From DATELY01 sp035276085 (GTDB taxonomy: Bacteria > Pseudomonadota > Gammaproteobacteria > Steroidobacterales > Steroidobacteraceae): 16,644 nucleotides of DNA. The first letter of the stretch is position 1. Each line of letters begins with the position of its first letter. The translations under genes and the position numbers were made by a program. The notes below the pieces were generated by a model, which saw only the letters and a list, made by a program, of their open reading frames with translations, did not search any database and was not told the DNA's origin. Below are positions 6,209 through 13,282 of the stretch, piece after piece. The stretch is taken from assembly GCA_035276085.1 (NCBI GenBank), contig DATELY010000042.1:1-16644 (forward strand). Reading direction: 5' to 3'.

Positions 6209-6322
6209 GGTCGGGCTCCTGTCATATCGAGATCAGGTCGGGAAGTAGTAGGCCAGACTGGCAATAGATGTCAATAGATGCCATAGATCCAAAGCGAACC
6301 TCGGCTTCATTTCTGGGCTCGC

Positions 6323-6853
6323 TTATGCGATGCGTACGACCTCACCGCAGCCCATGTTCAACGACCACCGCTCATCGATTGCAGTCCTTGTCAAAATGCA
6401 GCGCAAAGCCCGCAAGGGTCCACCATGACCGATCACTGCGATCCGTCGCACACGCGTGATCTGATGTAACCGCTCAGCTAGTGCCTGCACTCGTACCCAC
6501 AGCTCACTCTCCGTCTCGCCGGCAGGCGGAGCGCGATTCCAGGGATCCTCTGCCCAAGGATCACTCTCCGACCGCGAAATCTCGTCCCAGCGCAGGCCTT
6601 CCCAAGCGCCAAAGTCGAGCTCTTGCAGCTCAGGCATTACATGAAGCTCGCAGCGATCCCGCGACGCAAGTGCGTTTGCCAATTGCAAACAGCGCTGCGC
6701 AGGACTCGAGAACACGATGTCCACGTGCGGGGTTTGATCCAGCGTGTGAGCGATATCGTCCGCGGCACTGTGCGCCAGCGGTACATCGAGCCTGCCATAA
6801 CACGTACCGCTCGCAACCGCGCAGCGTGTGTGCCGGATCAGAACGAATTCCAT
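6323..6853 (-). CDS. cobC: Histidine phosphatase, probable alpha-ribazole phosphatase
   Basis: This 176-residue phosphoglycerate-mutase-like phosphatase has the catalytic RHT box at residues 7-9, the YGRLDVPL motif typical of CobC, LDFGAWEGL with its conserved glutamate, and a second catalytic histidine in VIGHGGPLRAL. CobC removes the 5' phosphate from alpha-ribazole phosphate or cobalamin phosphate in nucleotide-loop assembly. The start at 6853 (MEFVLIRHT) is chosen because the family begins right at this strand. The open frame upstream to 7012 is non-homologous and lies over cobS. It overlaps the cobS end by 16 bp, which indicates translational coupling in a cobT-cobS-cobC operon. Confidence 0.88.
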   Translation of the reverse strand: MEFVLIRHTRCAVASGTCYGRLDVPLAHSAADDIAHTLDQTPHVDIVFSSPAQRCLQLANALASRDRCELHVMPELQELDFGAWEGLRWDEISRSESDPWAEDPWNRAPPAGETESELWVRVQALAERLHQITRVRRIAVIGHGGPLRALRCILTRTAIDERWSLNMGCGEVVRIA

Positions 6854-7596
6854 GCGCACAGCACCGCGAGATAGAACGCGGCTTCCGTGAGTTGCTGTGC
6901 CGCGCCCAAGGTATCGCCGGTGTAGCCGCCGAGTCGGCGTGCGTACCAGTTCGCGAGATAACCGACGACGACCAGCACCGTGATCAGGCCGGCGATCGCA
7001 TGCACGCCGCAAAGGGCGAGCGGGGCTAGGCCGAACAGGCTGGCGATCAAAACGTCGGTACGCGCGATGCGTTCGACGACCGGTTTCGCACGCGTTGAGT
7101 CATCGATGCGCACATAGGGCAGTCGCCACGCGATCAGCACACCGCACCATCGCGAGACTGAATGTCCCGCAATCAAGGCCACCATCGCGCTTGTCGTTGG
7201 CATCGCAGCGAGTGCGGCTATCTTGGTTCCGATCACCAGGATCAACGCGAGCACGCCGAACGTGCCGACGCGCGAGTCCTTCATGATCTCCAACGTGCGT
7301 TCGCGCGTGTAGCCGCCGCCGAAGCCGTCGATCGTGTCGGCGAGTCCGTCTTCGTGGAATGCGCCGGTCAGAGCGATGGTGATCGCGGTGCTCAGGATCA
7401 TCACGAGGACGGGCGGGAACACCATCGACAGCACCCACACGCTGGCAGCCGCGACGGCACCGACTCCAATGCCCACCGCGGGAAAATATCGCGTTGCGCC
7501 GTTCAACTGTGCGCTGCTGTGTCCGACCCAGCGCGGCACGGGCACGCGCGTGAAGTATTGGAGGGCGGTGAGCAGCAGTCGCACTTCTTGCAACAC
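6838..7596 (-). CDS. cobS: Adenosylcobinamide-GDP ribazoletransferase (cobalamin synthase)
   Basis: This integral membrane protein of about 252 residues joins adenosylcobinamide-GDP to alpha-ribazole (or its phosphate). It shows the N-terminal ALQYFTRVPVP, then GAFHEDGLADTIDGFGGGYTRER, the acidic metal-binding motif that defines CobS, followed by ILVIGTKIAAL and several hydrophobic helices, and ends with GGYTGDTLGAAQQLTE. Start choice: GTG 7596 or GTG 7584. Neither has a strong ribosome site, and the open frame further upstream lies over cobT. The gap from the cobT stop is only 8 bp, so coupling is likely. Acts in the cytoplasmic membrane after CobU and CobT. Confidence 0.9.
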   Translation of the reverse strand: MLQEVRLLLTALQYFTRVPVPRWVGHSSAQLNGATRYFPAVGIGVGAVAAASVWVLSMVFPPVLVMILSTAITIALTGAFHEDGLADTIDGFGGGYTRERTLEIMKDSRVGTFGVLALILVIGTKIAALAAMPTTSAMVALIAGHSVSRWCGVLIAWRLPYVRIDDSTRAKPVVERIARTDVLIASLFGLAPLALCGVHAIAGLITVLVVVGYLANWYARRLGGYTGDTLGAAQQLTEAAFYLAVLCAWNSF

Positions 7597-7604
7597 GTGC
7601 GAGC

Positions 7605-8636
7605 TCAGGCGCGATCGGACACGCCTGCGGACTCGAAGCTGGCCATGTCGCTCAACAAGCGAGCGCTGGAATCGATCAATGGCCAGGCGAGCGCTGCGCC
7701 CGTGGCTTCGCCGAGGCGCAGATCGAGGTCGAGGAGTGGGGCTGCGTCGAGATGTCGCAACAGCTTGCGATGCGCGTTCTCGGCCGAGCAGTGGCTGAAG
7801 ATGCAGTGGGACAGCACCGTTTCGTCCAGACGACTGGCGATGAATGCAGCCACGCTGACTGCGAAGCCATCGATGACAGCGAGACACCGATGGCGCGCCG
7901 CTTCGAGCACCGCGCCGACCAGCATCGCCAACTCGAAGCCGCCGAATTCGGCGAGTGCGTCCAGCGGCGGCAACGTTGCCGGACAGCGTGACGATGCGGT
8001 TTGCAGCAGCATGATCTTGCGCGCGAGTCCCGCATCATCGAGGCCGGTGCCGCGACCGACGCAATCCTTCAGCGGCCACTGCGCGATTCGATGCAGCAAC
8101 ATCGCGGCGGACGAGGTGTTGCCGATACCCATCTCACCGAGCAGCAACGCATTGCTGCCGTCCGCAACGGCGGCTGCAGCGAGGCGTCGCCCGTGTGCGA
8201 TGGCCGCATCACGCTGTTCCGTTGTCATGGCGGGCTCATGCAGGTAGTTACGAGTACCGGCTCCCAGGCTGCAGTCGATCAAACCCGGTGCCGCTGCCAG
8301 CGGACTTGCAACGCCCGCATTGATGACGGCTAATGCGAGGCCAAGCTGGCGGGCCAGCACGTTGATCGCCGCGCCGCCGGACAAGTAGTTGGCGACCATC
8401 TGGGCCGTGACTGCGGCAGGGTAGGCGCTGACACCTGCAGCCGCGATGCCGTGATCCGCCGCGAATACCATGATGCGTGGCTGTGTGAAGCGGGGCCGTT
8501 CCGACTGCAGGGCGAGGCCGATGCGGATCGCGAGCGTTTCCAGCCGGCCGAGCGAGCCTTGCGGCTTCGTGCGTGTGTCGAGCCGACGCTGTAAATCTGC
8601 GTCAGTGATCGTGGACGGAGTGGATTGGAGCAGCAC
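7605..8636 (-). CDS. cobT: Nicotinate-nucleotide:dimethylbenzimidazole phosphoribosyltransferase
   Basis: This protein of about 343 residues transfers phosphoribose from nicotinate mononucleotide to the lower-ligand base, making alpha-ribazole phosphate. Family motifs in order: TKPQGSLGRLE near the N-terminus, FAADHGIAAAGVSAYP, MVANYLSGGAAINVLA, LLGEMGIGNTSSAA, VGRGTGLDD, and FGGFELAMLVGA with the conserved glutamate. CobT enzymes are usually near 350 residues. The GTG start at 8636 brings the N-terminus into line with the family. The open frame continues to 8717, which would overlap the divergent cobU by 37 bp. First gene of the cobT-cobS-cobC run. Confidence 0.92.
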   Translation of the reverse strand: MLLQSTPSTITDADLQRRLDTRTKPQGSLGRLETLAIRIGLALQSERPRFTQPRIMVFAADHGIAAAGVSAYPAAVTAQMVANYLSGGAAINVLARQLGLALAVINAGVASPLAAAPGLIDCSLGAGTRNYLHEPAMTTEQRDAAIAHGRRLAAAAVADGSNALLLGEMGIGNTSSAAMLLHRIAQWPLKDCVGRGTGLDDAGLARKIMLLQTASSRCPATLPPLDALAEFGGFELAMLVGAVLEAARHRCLAVIDGFAVSVAAFIASRLDETVLSHCIFSHCSAENAHRKLLRHLDAAPLLDLDLRLGEATGAALAWPLIDSSARLLSDMASFESAGVSDRA

Positions 8637-8680
8637 GGGAGTGACTTCAGTGGCGAACGAGCGCGGGCAGACTAACTGAA

Positions 8681-9232
8681 ATGAATCGTGAGCGACATCT
8701 GGTGCTCGGCGGAGCACGCTCCGGCAAGACGCGGCACGCGTTGAGTGTGGCCACCACGCTGGCGAGCGCTCGTGGCGCGGACGTCGTGTACGTCGCGACG
8801 GCGGAAGCGCTCGATGAGGAGATGCGCGATCGCATCCAGCACCACCGCAATGAGCGTCCTGCGCAGTGGCAAACCCTCGAAGCGCCGCGTCGTCTTGGAC
8901 GTGCGCTCGCGGATGTTCCCGAGAGCGCGGTCATCATTGTCGATTGCTTGACCCTCTGGCTGTCGAACGCAGTGCTGCAGGACTTCCGCGAAGAGGCACC
9001 CACCAGTCCATTGCCCACATGGTCCGACGAACGCCAGGAATTCATGGGTCAGCTTGCTCGAGCACAGCACTCCATCGTGCTCGTCTCGAATGAAGTGGGT
9101 GGTGGCATCGTGCCGCTTGCTCCTGTCGCGCGACGCTTCCAAAGCGAGCAGGGATGGTTGAATCAAGCAGTGGCCAGCATCTGCGAGCGGGTCACGCTGG
9201 TGGTCGCGGGCATTCCAGTGATCGTGAAGTGA
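8681..9232 (+). CDS. cobU: Adenosylcobinamide kinase / adenosylcobinamide-phosphate guanylyltransferase
   Basis: This bifunctional 183-residue enzyme phosphorylates adenosylcobinamide and then transfers GMP to make adenosylcobinamide-GDP, the CobS substrate. The P-loop GGARSGKT is at residues 10-17. RIQHHRNERPAQWQTLE carries the catalytic His-containing region, VDCLTLWLSN is the Walker B-like strand, and VSNEVGGGIVP completes the family signature. It is transcribed away from cobT with only 44 bp between the chosen starts, so the promoters probably overlap. No cobalamin riboswitch fits in that gap. Confidence 0.94.
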   Translation: MNRERHLVLGGARSGKTRHALSVATTLASARGADVVYVATAEALDEEMRDRIQHHRNERPAQWQTLEAPRRLGRALADVPESAVIIVDCLTLWLSNAVLQDFREEAPTSPLPTWSDERQEFMGQLARAQHSIVLVSNEVGGGIVPLAPVARRFQSEQGWLNQAVASICERVTLVVAGIPVIVK

Positions 9233-9310
9233 TTGCGGGCCTGGGACTTGGGACCTGGGGGTTGGGTTGTACATGATGGGCTGTGTGTTTCCTCAGGTCC
9301 CACGTTCTAT

Positions 9311-9421
9311 CCCCTCCCTTGCGATAGCGGGGGAGGGTTAGGGTGGGGCGCTGGAGTCAGCGTCTGTCGCATGATCGAGCACCCCCATCCTGTCCTTCCC
9401 CCGCTATCGCAAGGGAAGGGA
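9311..9421. repeat. Palindromic intergenic repeat element (BIME/REP-like), copy 1
   Basis: Two arms of about 40 bp face each other: CCCTCCCTTGCGATAGCGGG onward at 9311-9348, and its imperfect reverse complement at 9380-9420. Each arm also contains a smaller G/C-rich hairpin. The arrangement is that of bacterial REP pairs in intergenic DNA. It lies between cobU and the crotonase gene and has a relative at 11202-11334. The remainder of the 411-bp gap (9422-9630) holds nothing I can assign. Confidence 0.75.
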
Positions 9422-9643
9422 CGCAACTTGCAACGTTCGTGCTACTACTTCACCGGCATCAACACCACCACGAACTTCGCCGACGAGGGTAAGGGTGGCA
9501 AACACCTGGTAAGTACTCACCCCCAGACCTTCGATCGCAGTCGACTGTGACTGCCTCTTACCAAAGCCCCCAATGCAGTCGACCGTGGTTTTGGGGCAGA
9601 CTCATTCCTCCAGCCGCGCAGCGCGGCAAAAGGAGAACAGCGA

Positions 9644-10444
9644 GTGAGTCAGCCCGTCAGGTTCGAAGTCAGCGACGCGATCGCAACCATCACCATCGAC
9701 GTCCCCGACCAGCGCAATGCCATCAGCGACCCGGAGGTGCTCGAGTCGCTGCTGGATGCCTTGGTGAAAGCGGATACGCAACGCGGCATTCGTGTGGCCA
9801 TCCTGACCGGCAATGGGCCGGTGTTCTCATCCGGCGGCAATCTCAAACAGATGGGTGCAACGGGTGGGCTCAACGATCCATTGCCCGCGCGTACGCGAGT
9901 CAACTACAGGCAGGGCATTCAGCGTCTGCCGCTGGCATTGGAGCGGATGGAAGTGCCTGTGATCGCTGCAGTGAACGGTCCGGCGATCGGCGCCGGATGC
10001 GACCTCACCTGCATGTGCGACATTCGCATTGCCGCCGCCAGCGCACGCTTTGCAGAGAGCTTCGTGAAAGTCGGGCTCGTTCCTGGCGATGGCGGTGCGT
10101 GGTTGTTGCCGCGCATCGTCGGGTTCGCGAAAGCGGCCGAGATGGCATTGACGGGCGAGCCCATCGATGCGAACGAGGCACTGAGGTTCGGGTTGGTGAG
10201 TCAGGTCGTGGCCGATGACCAGCTCATGCCGACGGCGCGGGCGATCGCACAGAAGATTGCGGACAATCCGCCGCATGCAGTGCGCCTCACACGGCGGCTG
10301 TTGCGCGAGGCCTGGGCGAATCGCCTGGATACGGTTCTCGAGTTGTCCGCGGGTTTTCAAGCGCTCGCCCATGCCACCGCAGATCACCGCGAGGCCGTCG
10401 ATGCGATGCTGACGAAGCGCAAAGGTCGGTTCACTGGCGAGTGA
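9644..10444 (+). CDS. Enoyl-CoA hydratase/isomerase (crotonase) family protein
   Basis: This 266-residue crotonase-fold protein starts at GTG 9644, supported by AGGAG 8 nt upstream. The oxyanion-hole segments are SSGGNLKQMG (near residue 64) and GPAIGAGCDLTCMCDIRIA (near residue 110), followed by VKVGLVPGDGG and LLPRIVG. In rat mitochondrial enoyl-CoA hydratase the two catalytic glutamates sit in the second and third of these regions. Here the first position is Asp (GAGCD) and the second is Phe by my alignment (AESFVKVG). Simple hydration is therefore not assured, and an isomerase, lyase or another CoA-ester reaction is possible. The C-terminal helices are complete. It ends just before a tail-sheath remnant whose ribosome site overlaps this stop codon. 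Confidence 0.9.
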   Translation: MSQPVRFEVSDAIATITIDVPDQRNAISDPEVLESLLDALVKADTQRGIRVAILTGNGPVFSSGGNLKQMGATGGLNDPLPARTRVNYRQGIQRLPLALERMEVPVIAAVNGPAIGAGCDLTCMCDIRIAAASARFAESFVKVGLVPGDGGAWLLPRIVGFAKAAEMALTGEPIDANEALRFGLVSQVVADDQLMPTARAIAQKIADNPPHAVRLTRRLLREAWANRLDTVLELSAGFQALAHATADHREAVDAMLTKRKGRFTGE

Positions 10445-10454
10445 GGAACGTGCC

Positions 10455-10650
10455 GTGCCGCAGTACGAGGCGCCGGGTGTCTACATCGAACGGAACAACC
10501 GGGGATGAAGCGTTCTTCGTGAAATGCGACCGCTCGACCATGACGCAGAACGACATCGACAACGGTCGTCTCATCTGCCTCGTGGGGGTCGCGCCGGTCA
10601 GTCCCGCTGAGTTCGTGATCATCCGCATCGGACACTGGACCAAGAGCTGA
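10455..10650 (+). pseudogene. Internally deleted phage/contractile-injection tail sheath gene
   Basis: The two ends of a tail sheath gene survive and the middle is missing. From GTG 10455, with GAGGAA 6 nt upstream, the frame reads PQYEAPGVYIERN, the classical sheath N-terminus (P-x-Y-x-x-PGVYxE), and stops at 10506-10508. A second frame carries GTTGDEAFFVKCD, then STMTQNDIDNGRLICLVGVA and PAEFVIIRIGHWTKS to a stop at 10648-10650. This is the conserved sheath C-terminal domain. The two frames are out of register, so a frame-shifting deletion joined the first 15 or so codons to the last 50. A full sheath has roughly 400-700 residues. No tube, baseplate or lysis genes are nearby. R-type bacteriocin, phage or eCIS origin cannot be told apart. 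Confidence 0.8.
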
Positions 10651-10784
10651 AGCTGCGGCTTCTACGCAGGCTGCGTGCGACCGGCTTCACTGCCGTCGGT
10701 CCGCGACGCGCCAGCCACGTGCCTGTTCGCGGAACCAATGCGTCCCACCCTCGTTTCCACATCGTTGCGTGCGAGATCGCCGTC

Positions 10785-11162
10785 ATGCGCTACTTCAGTC
10801 AGCGATTGATCACCGTGTTCTTGTCCGTCGTCTTCGCGCTGGCGAGCGGCGGTCTGCGGGCGCAAGAGCCGGGCATCCCCTCGCCATCGAGTTTCGTCGA
10901 TGAGCAAACCATCGATCAGTTGGCGGATGCCTACATCGCCATCGAAGAAATCCAAACGCGGGCCAATGCCGAGCTGCAGAACGCCGCGGATCAGCAAGGC
11001 GCATACCACGTGATCGAAAGCGCCCAGAACGCGATCATCCGCGCGGTGGAGCGGACGGGTCTCAATCTGCGGGACTTCAACCGACTGTCCGAGCTGGCGG
11101 CACTCGATCCGACGTTGAATGCGCGGATCGTGGAGCGGGTGAGGGAGCGGCAGCCGATCTGA
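10785..11162 (+). CDS. Exported DUF4168-like small protein
   Basis: This is a 125-residue protein. MRYFSQRLITVFLSVVFALA forms a Sec signal peptide with probable cleavage after LRAQ. The mature part is helical and acidic (TIDQLADAYIAIEEIQTRAN, later RAVERTGLNLRDFNRLSELA and LDPTLNARIVERV). The pattern Ayi.ieeI...an...glnl.dfN.l...a..Dp.ln.ri is that of DUF4168, exported proteins of unknown function. ATG 10785 is chosen over the earlier frame opening (10719) because it starts right at the signal peptide. The preceding 134 bp between the sheath remnant and this gene show nothing else recognisable. Confidence 0.75.
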   Translation: MRYFSQRLITVFLSVVFALASGGLRAQEPGIPSPSSFVDEQTIDQLADAYIAIEEIQTRANAELQNAADQQGAYHVIESAQNAIIRAVERTGLNLRDFNRLSELAALDPTLNARIVERVRERQPI

Positions 11163-11201
11163 CGACCATTTCGAATTTCGCTTCTTCGTCTGCAGTAAGC
11201 G

Positions 11202-11334
11202 TCCCTTCCCTTGCGCAGCGGGGGAACGACCGGAGGAAGTGGCGCGCCAGGACAGGATGGGGGCACTCTTCGCGTGCACCGCAAACTCCGCTTGCCCCCA
11301 CCCTGTCCCTCCGCCGCTTCGCAAGGGAGGGGAC
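11202..11334. repeat. Palindromic intergenic repeat element (BIME/REP-like), copy 2
   Basis: The left arm starts CGTCCCTTCCCTTGCGCAGC and continues to about 11275. The facing arm at 11292-11334 ends CTTCGCAAGGGAGGGGACG. The arms share sequence with copy 1 (CCCTTGCG and its complement CGCAAGGG, GGACAGGATGGGGG against CCCCCACCCTGTCC). It occupies the gap between the DUF4168 gene and the GMC oxidoreductase. The long open frame that crosses it upstream of the GMC start is not coding. Confidence 0.75.
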
Positions 11335-11454
11335 GCGTGTCCAGGCGGTGTTGCAACCGACTCGCCCGCTTCTTGCATCCTCACCGAAGTCCAATTGAGT
11401 CGCCTCGCTCGCAGCGCTCAAATCGCCCACTGGCGGATGAATGAAGGAGCAGTC

Positions 11455-13155
11455 ATGCCGGGGAATCTGCCGTACCTGCAATCGACCAGCGACACGGTCG
11501 TCATCCAGCAGACAACGTTCACGGTGGATGTGCTGGGCCGCTACATCTGCAGTCTGTGGCAGGAGGCGGTGCACTCCGCAGGAGCGCCGTTCGACGCGGT
11601 CGTGATCGGTGCGGGCATGTATGGTGCGTACTGCGCGCAGCGGCTGTACCGGCGCGGCAAGCGCGTGCTGCTGTTGGAAGCCGGCAGCTTTCTCGTGTCG
11701 GAGCATGTGCAGAACCTGGCACGCATCGGACTGAACGTGCCGTCACCGATCTGGCCGGGTCAGGACTCCGGGCAGGCGCGCGAGCATGTGTGGGGTGTGC
11801 CGTGGCGGAGCAATGATCAGTTTCCGGGGCTTGCCTATTGTGTCGGGGGCAAGTCGTTGTACTGGGGCGGATGGTGTCCGCGGATGACGCCGGCGGATCT
11901 CGCGCAGTGGCCGGCCGCGGTGACGAACTATCTCAATGCCACGTATCCGTTCGTCGAAGACGATACGGGCGTCACGCAAACGGCCGACTTCATCACGGGT
12001 TCGCTGTTCACCGCGCTTACGGCCGCCGTGCAGAACGCTGCGCCGCTGACACCGAACATCGATCCCGCAACCATCGGAGCAGCACCGCTCGCCGTACAAG
12101 GCTCGCCGCCTGCGTCGGGACTGTTCAGTTTCGACAAGTTCAGTGCCGGGCCGCTGCTGGTCGACGCGATTCGCGAGGACGCCGAGCGCTCGGGTGCGAA
12201 CGATGCGGCGCGGCGGCTGTTCCTCGTGCCGCATGCACATGTGACTCAGCTCGAAGTGGATCAGGGGCGAGTCACGGCGTTGCAGGCCAGCGTGAACGGT
12301 GTGCAGGAGCGCTTCGTGCTGCCCGCGAATTGCAAAGTGATTCTGGCGCTGAGCGCCATCGAATCGACACGACTGGCGCTGCGTTCATTCCCAACGCCGC
12401 TGATGGGTCGCAATCTCATGGTTCACACACGCTCCGACTTCACCGTGCGGATCCGGCGCGCCGTGTTCGGTGCGTTGCCCATTCATCTGCAGACGGCAGC
12501 GTTGATCGTGCGAGGCGCAACAGCCAACGGCGTGTTTCATCTGCAGGTCACGGCGGCGGCCAACCAGCAAAGCAATTCAGATGAGCTGCTGTTTCGCATG
12601 ATTCCGGACATCGATTCGCTGAATCAGATTCTCGCGAATCAGAACAGCGACTGGGTGGCGATCACGTTTCGTGGCATTGCGGAGATCGAGGGCAATCGCA
12701 CGTCACCCGTGCCGCATGCGGGGAGCTGGATGAACCTGAGTCCGTATGAAAGCGATGAGTTCGGCATCCCGCGTGCGTGGGTGCAGTTGTCGCTCGCGCA
12801 GAGTGACTTGCAGTTGTGGCAAAGCATGGATCAGGCCGCCATCGCATTGGCTCAGCGAATGGCCGGTGCGGCCGGCAACATCGAGTATCTGTATGACGGC
12901 AACTGGCAATCCGCGCCGCCACCGTTGAACCGTCCCTTTCCAGAATGGCATCGCGGCCTTGGCACCACTTATCACGAGTGCGGCACGCTGTGGATGGGTG
13001 ACGATCCCGCAACGTCGGTCACCGATGCCACAGGCCGCTTCCATCACATCGGCAATGCGTACGCCTGCGACCAGTCCCTGTTCCCGACATCGGGCTCTGC
13101 CAATCCGGTGCTGACGGGACTGACACTGGCGCGGCGTGTCGCCGAGTCGGTGTGA
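11455..13155 (+). CDS. GMC-family FAD-dependent oxidoreductase
   Basis: This 566-residue flavoenzyme has an N-terminal Rossmann FAD-binding motif DAVVIGAGMYGAYCAQRL followed by VLLLEAG (about residues 45-80), a middle motif YCVGGKSLYWGGWCPR like the GMC GG.s..w.G loop, and the C-terminal signature NAYACDQSLFPTSGSANPVL. The active-site pair is likely His in TTYHECGTLWMG and Asn in SANP. GMC enzymes oxidise alcohols or sugars to carbonyls. The substrate-binding central domain here is not diagnostic. The start is ATG 11455 with AAGGAG 5 nt upstream. ATG 11437 and the open frame back to 11239 overlap the palindromic repeat and are rejected. No Sec or Tat leader is seen, so it is probably cytoplasmic. 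Confidence 0.88.
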   Translation: MPGNLPYLQSTSDTVVIQQTTFTVDVLGRYICSLWQEAVHSAGAPFDAVVIGAGMYGAYCAQRLYRRGKRVLLLEAGSFLVSEHVQNLARIGLNVPSPIWPGQDSGQAREHVWGVPWRSNDQFPGLAYCVGGKSLYWGGWCPRMTPADLAQWPAAVTNYLNATYPFVEDDTGVTQTADFITGSLFTALTAAVQNAAPLTPNIDPATIGAAPLAVQGSPPASGLFSFDKFSAGPLLVDAIREDAERSGANDAARRLFLVPHAHVTQLEVDQGRVTALQASVNGVQERFVLPANCKVILALSAIESTRLALRSFPTPLMGRNLMVHTRSDFTVRIRRAVFGALPIHLQTAALIVRGATANGVFHLQVTAAANQQSNSDELLFRMIPDIDSLNQILANQNSDWVAITFRGIAEIEGNRTSPVPHAGSWMNLSPYESDEFGIPRAWVQLSLAQSDLQLWQSMDQAAIALAQRMAGAAGNIEYLYDGNWQSAPPPLNRPFPEWHRGLGTTYHECGTLWMGDDPATSVTDATGRFHHIGNAYACDQSLFPTSGSANPVLTGLTLARRVAESV

Positions 13156-13157
13156 GA

Positions 13158-13199
13158 CCGGAGGGAATCCCGCGGGAAACCGGACGGAATCCCGCGCGA
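13158..13199. repeat. Short imperfect tandem repeat after the GMC gene
   Basis: Two adjacent units of about 20-22 bp (CCGGAGGGAATCCCGCGGGA and CCGGACGGAATCCCGCGCGA) lie just after the GMC stop. The first contains the 10-bp palindrome TCCCGCGGGA. No T-tract follows, so terminator function is unclear. The rest of the gap to gltS shows no clear promoter. Confidence 0.4.
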
Positions 13200-13282
13200 C
13201 GCATCCTTCATCGGAGGTGATACCCTCGCCGCAACGGGCCGCCGTGATCATGGCGTCCGAGTCGCAACTCTGACGCAAATCT

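Noticed and set aside
6854..7012. N-terminal extension of cobC
   Set aside because: It overlaps cobS coding sequence, is Arg-rich and unlike the family. The family starts at the MEFVLIRHT strand.
8637..8680. Cobalamin riboswitch between cobT and cobU
   Set aside because: The gap is only 44 bp, far shorter than the riboswitch, and no conserved B12-box-like sequence is seen.
9422..9545. Possible protein fragment on either strand after the first palindromic repeat
   Set aside because: Several frames look open and protein-like, but none shows a motif I can name and no start site supports one.
11239..11454. N-terminal extension of the GMC oxidoreductase
   Set aside because: It reads through the palindromic repeat. 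ATG 11455 has a proper ribosome site and sits just before the conserved domain.
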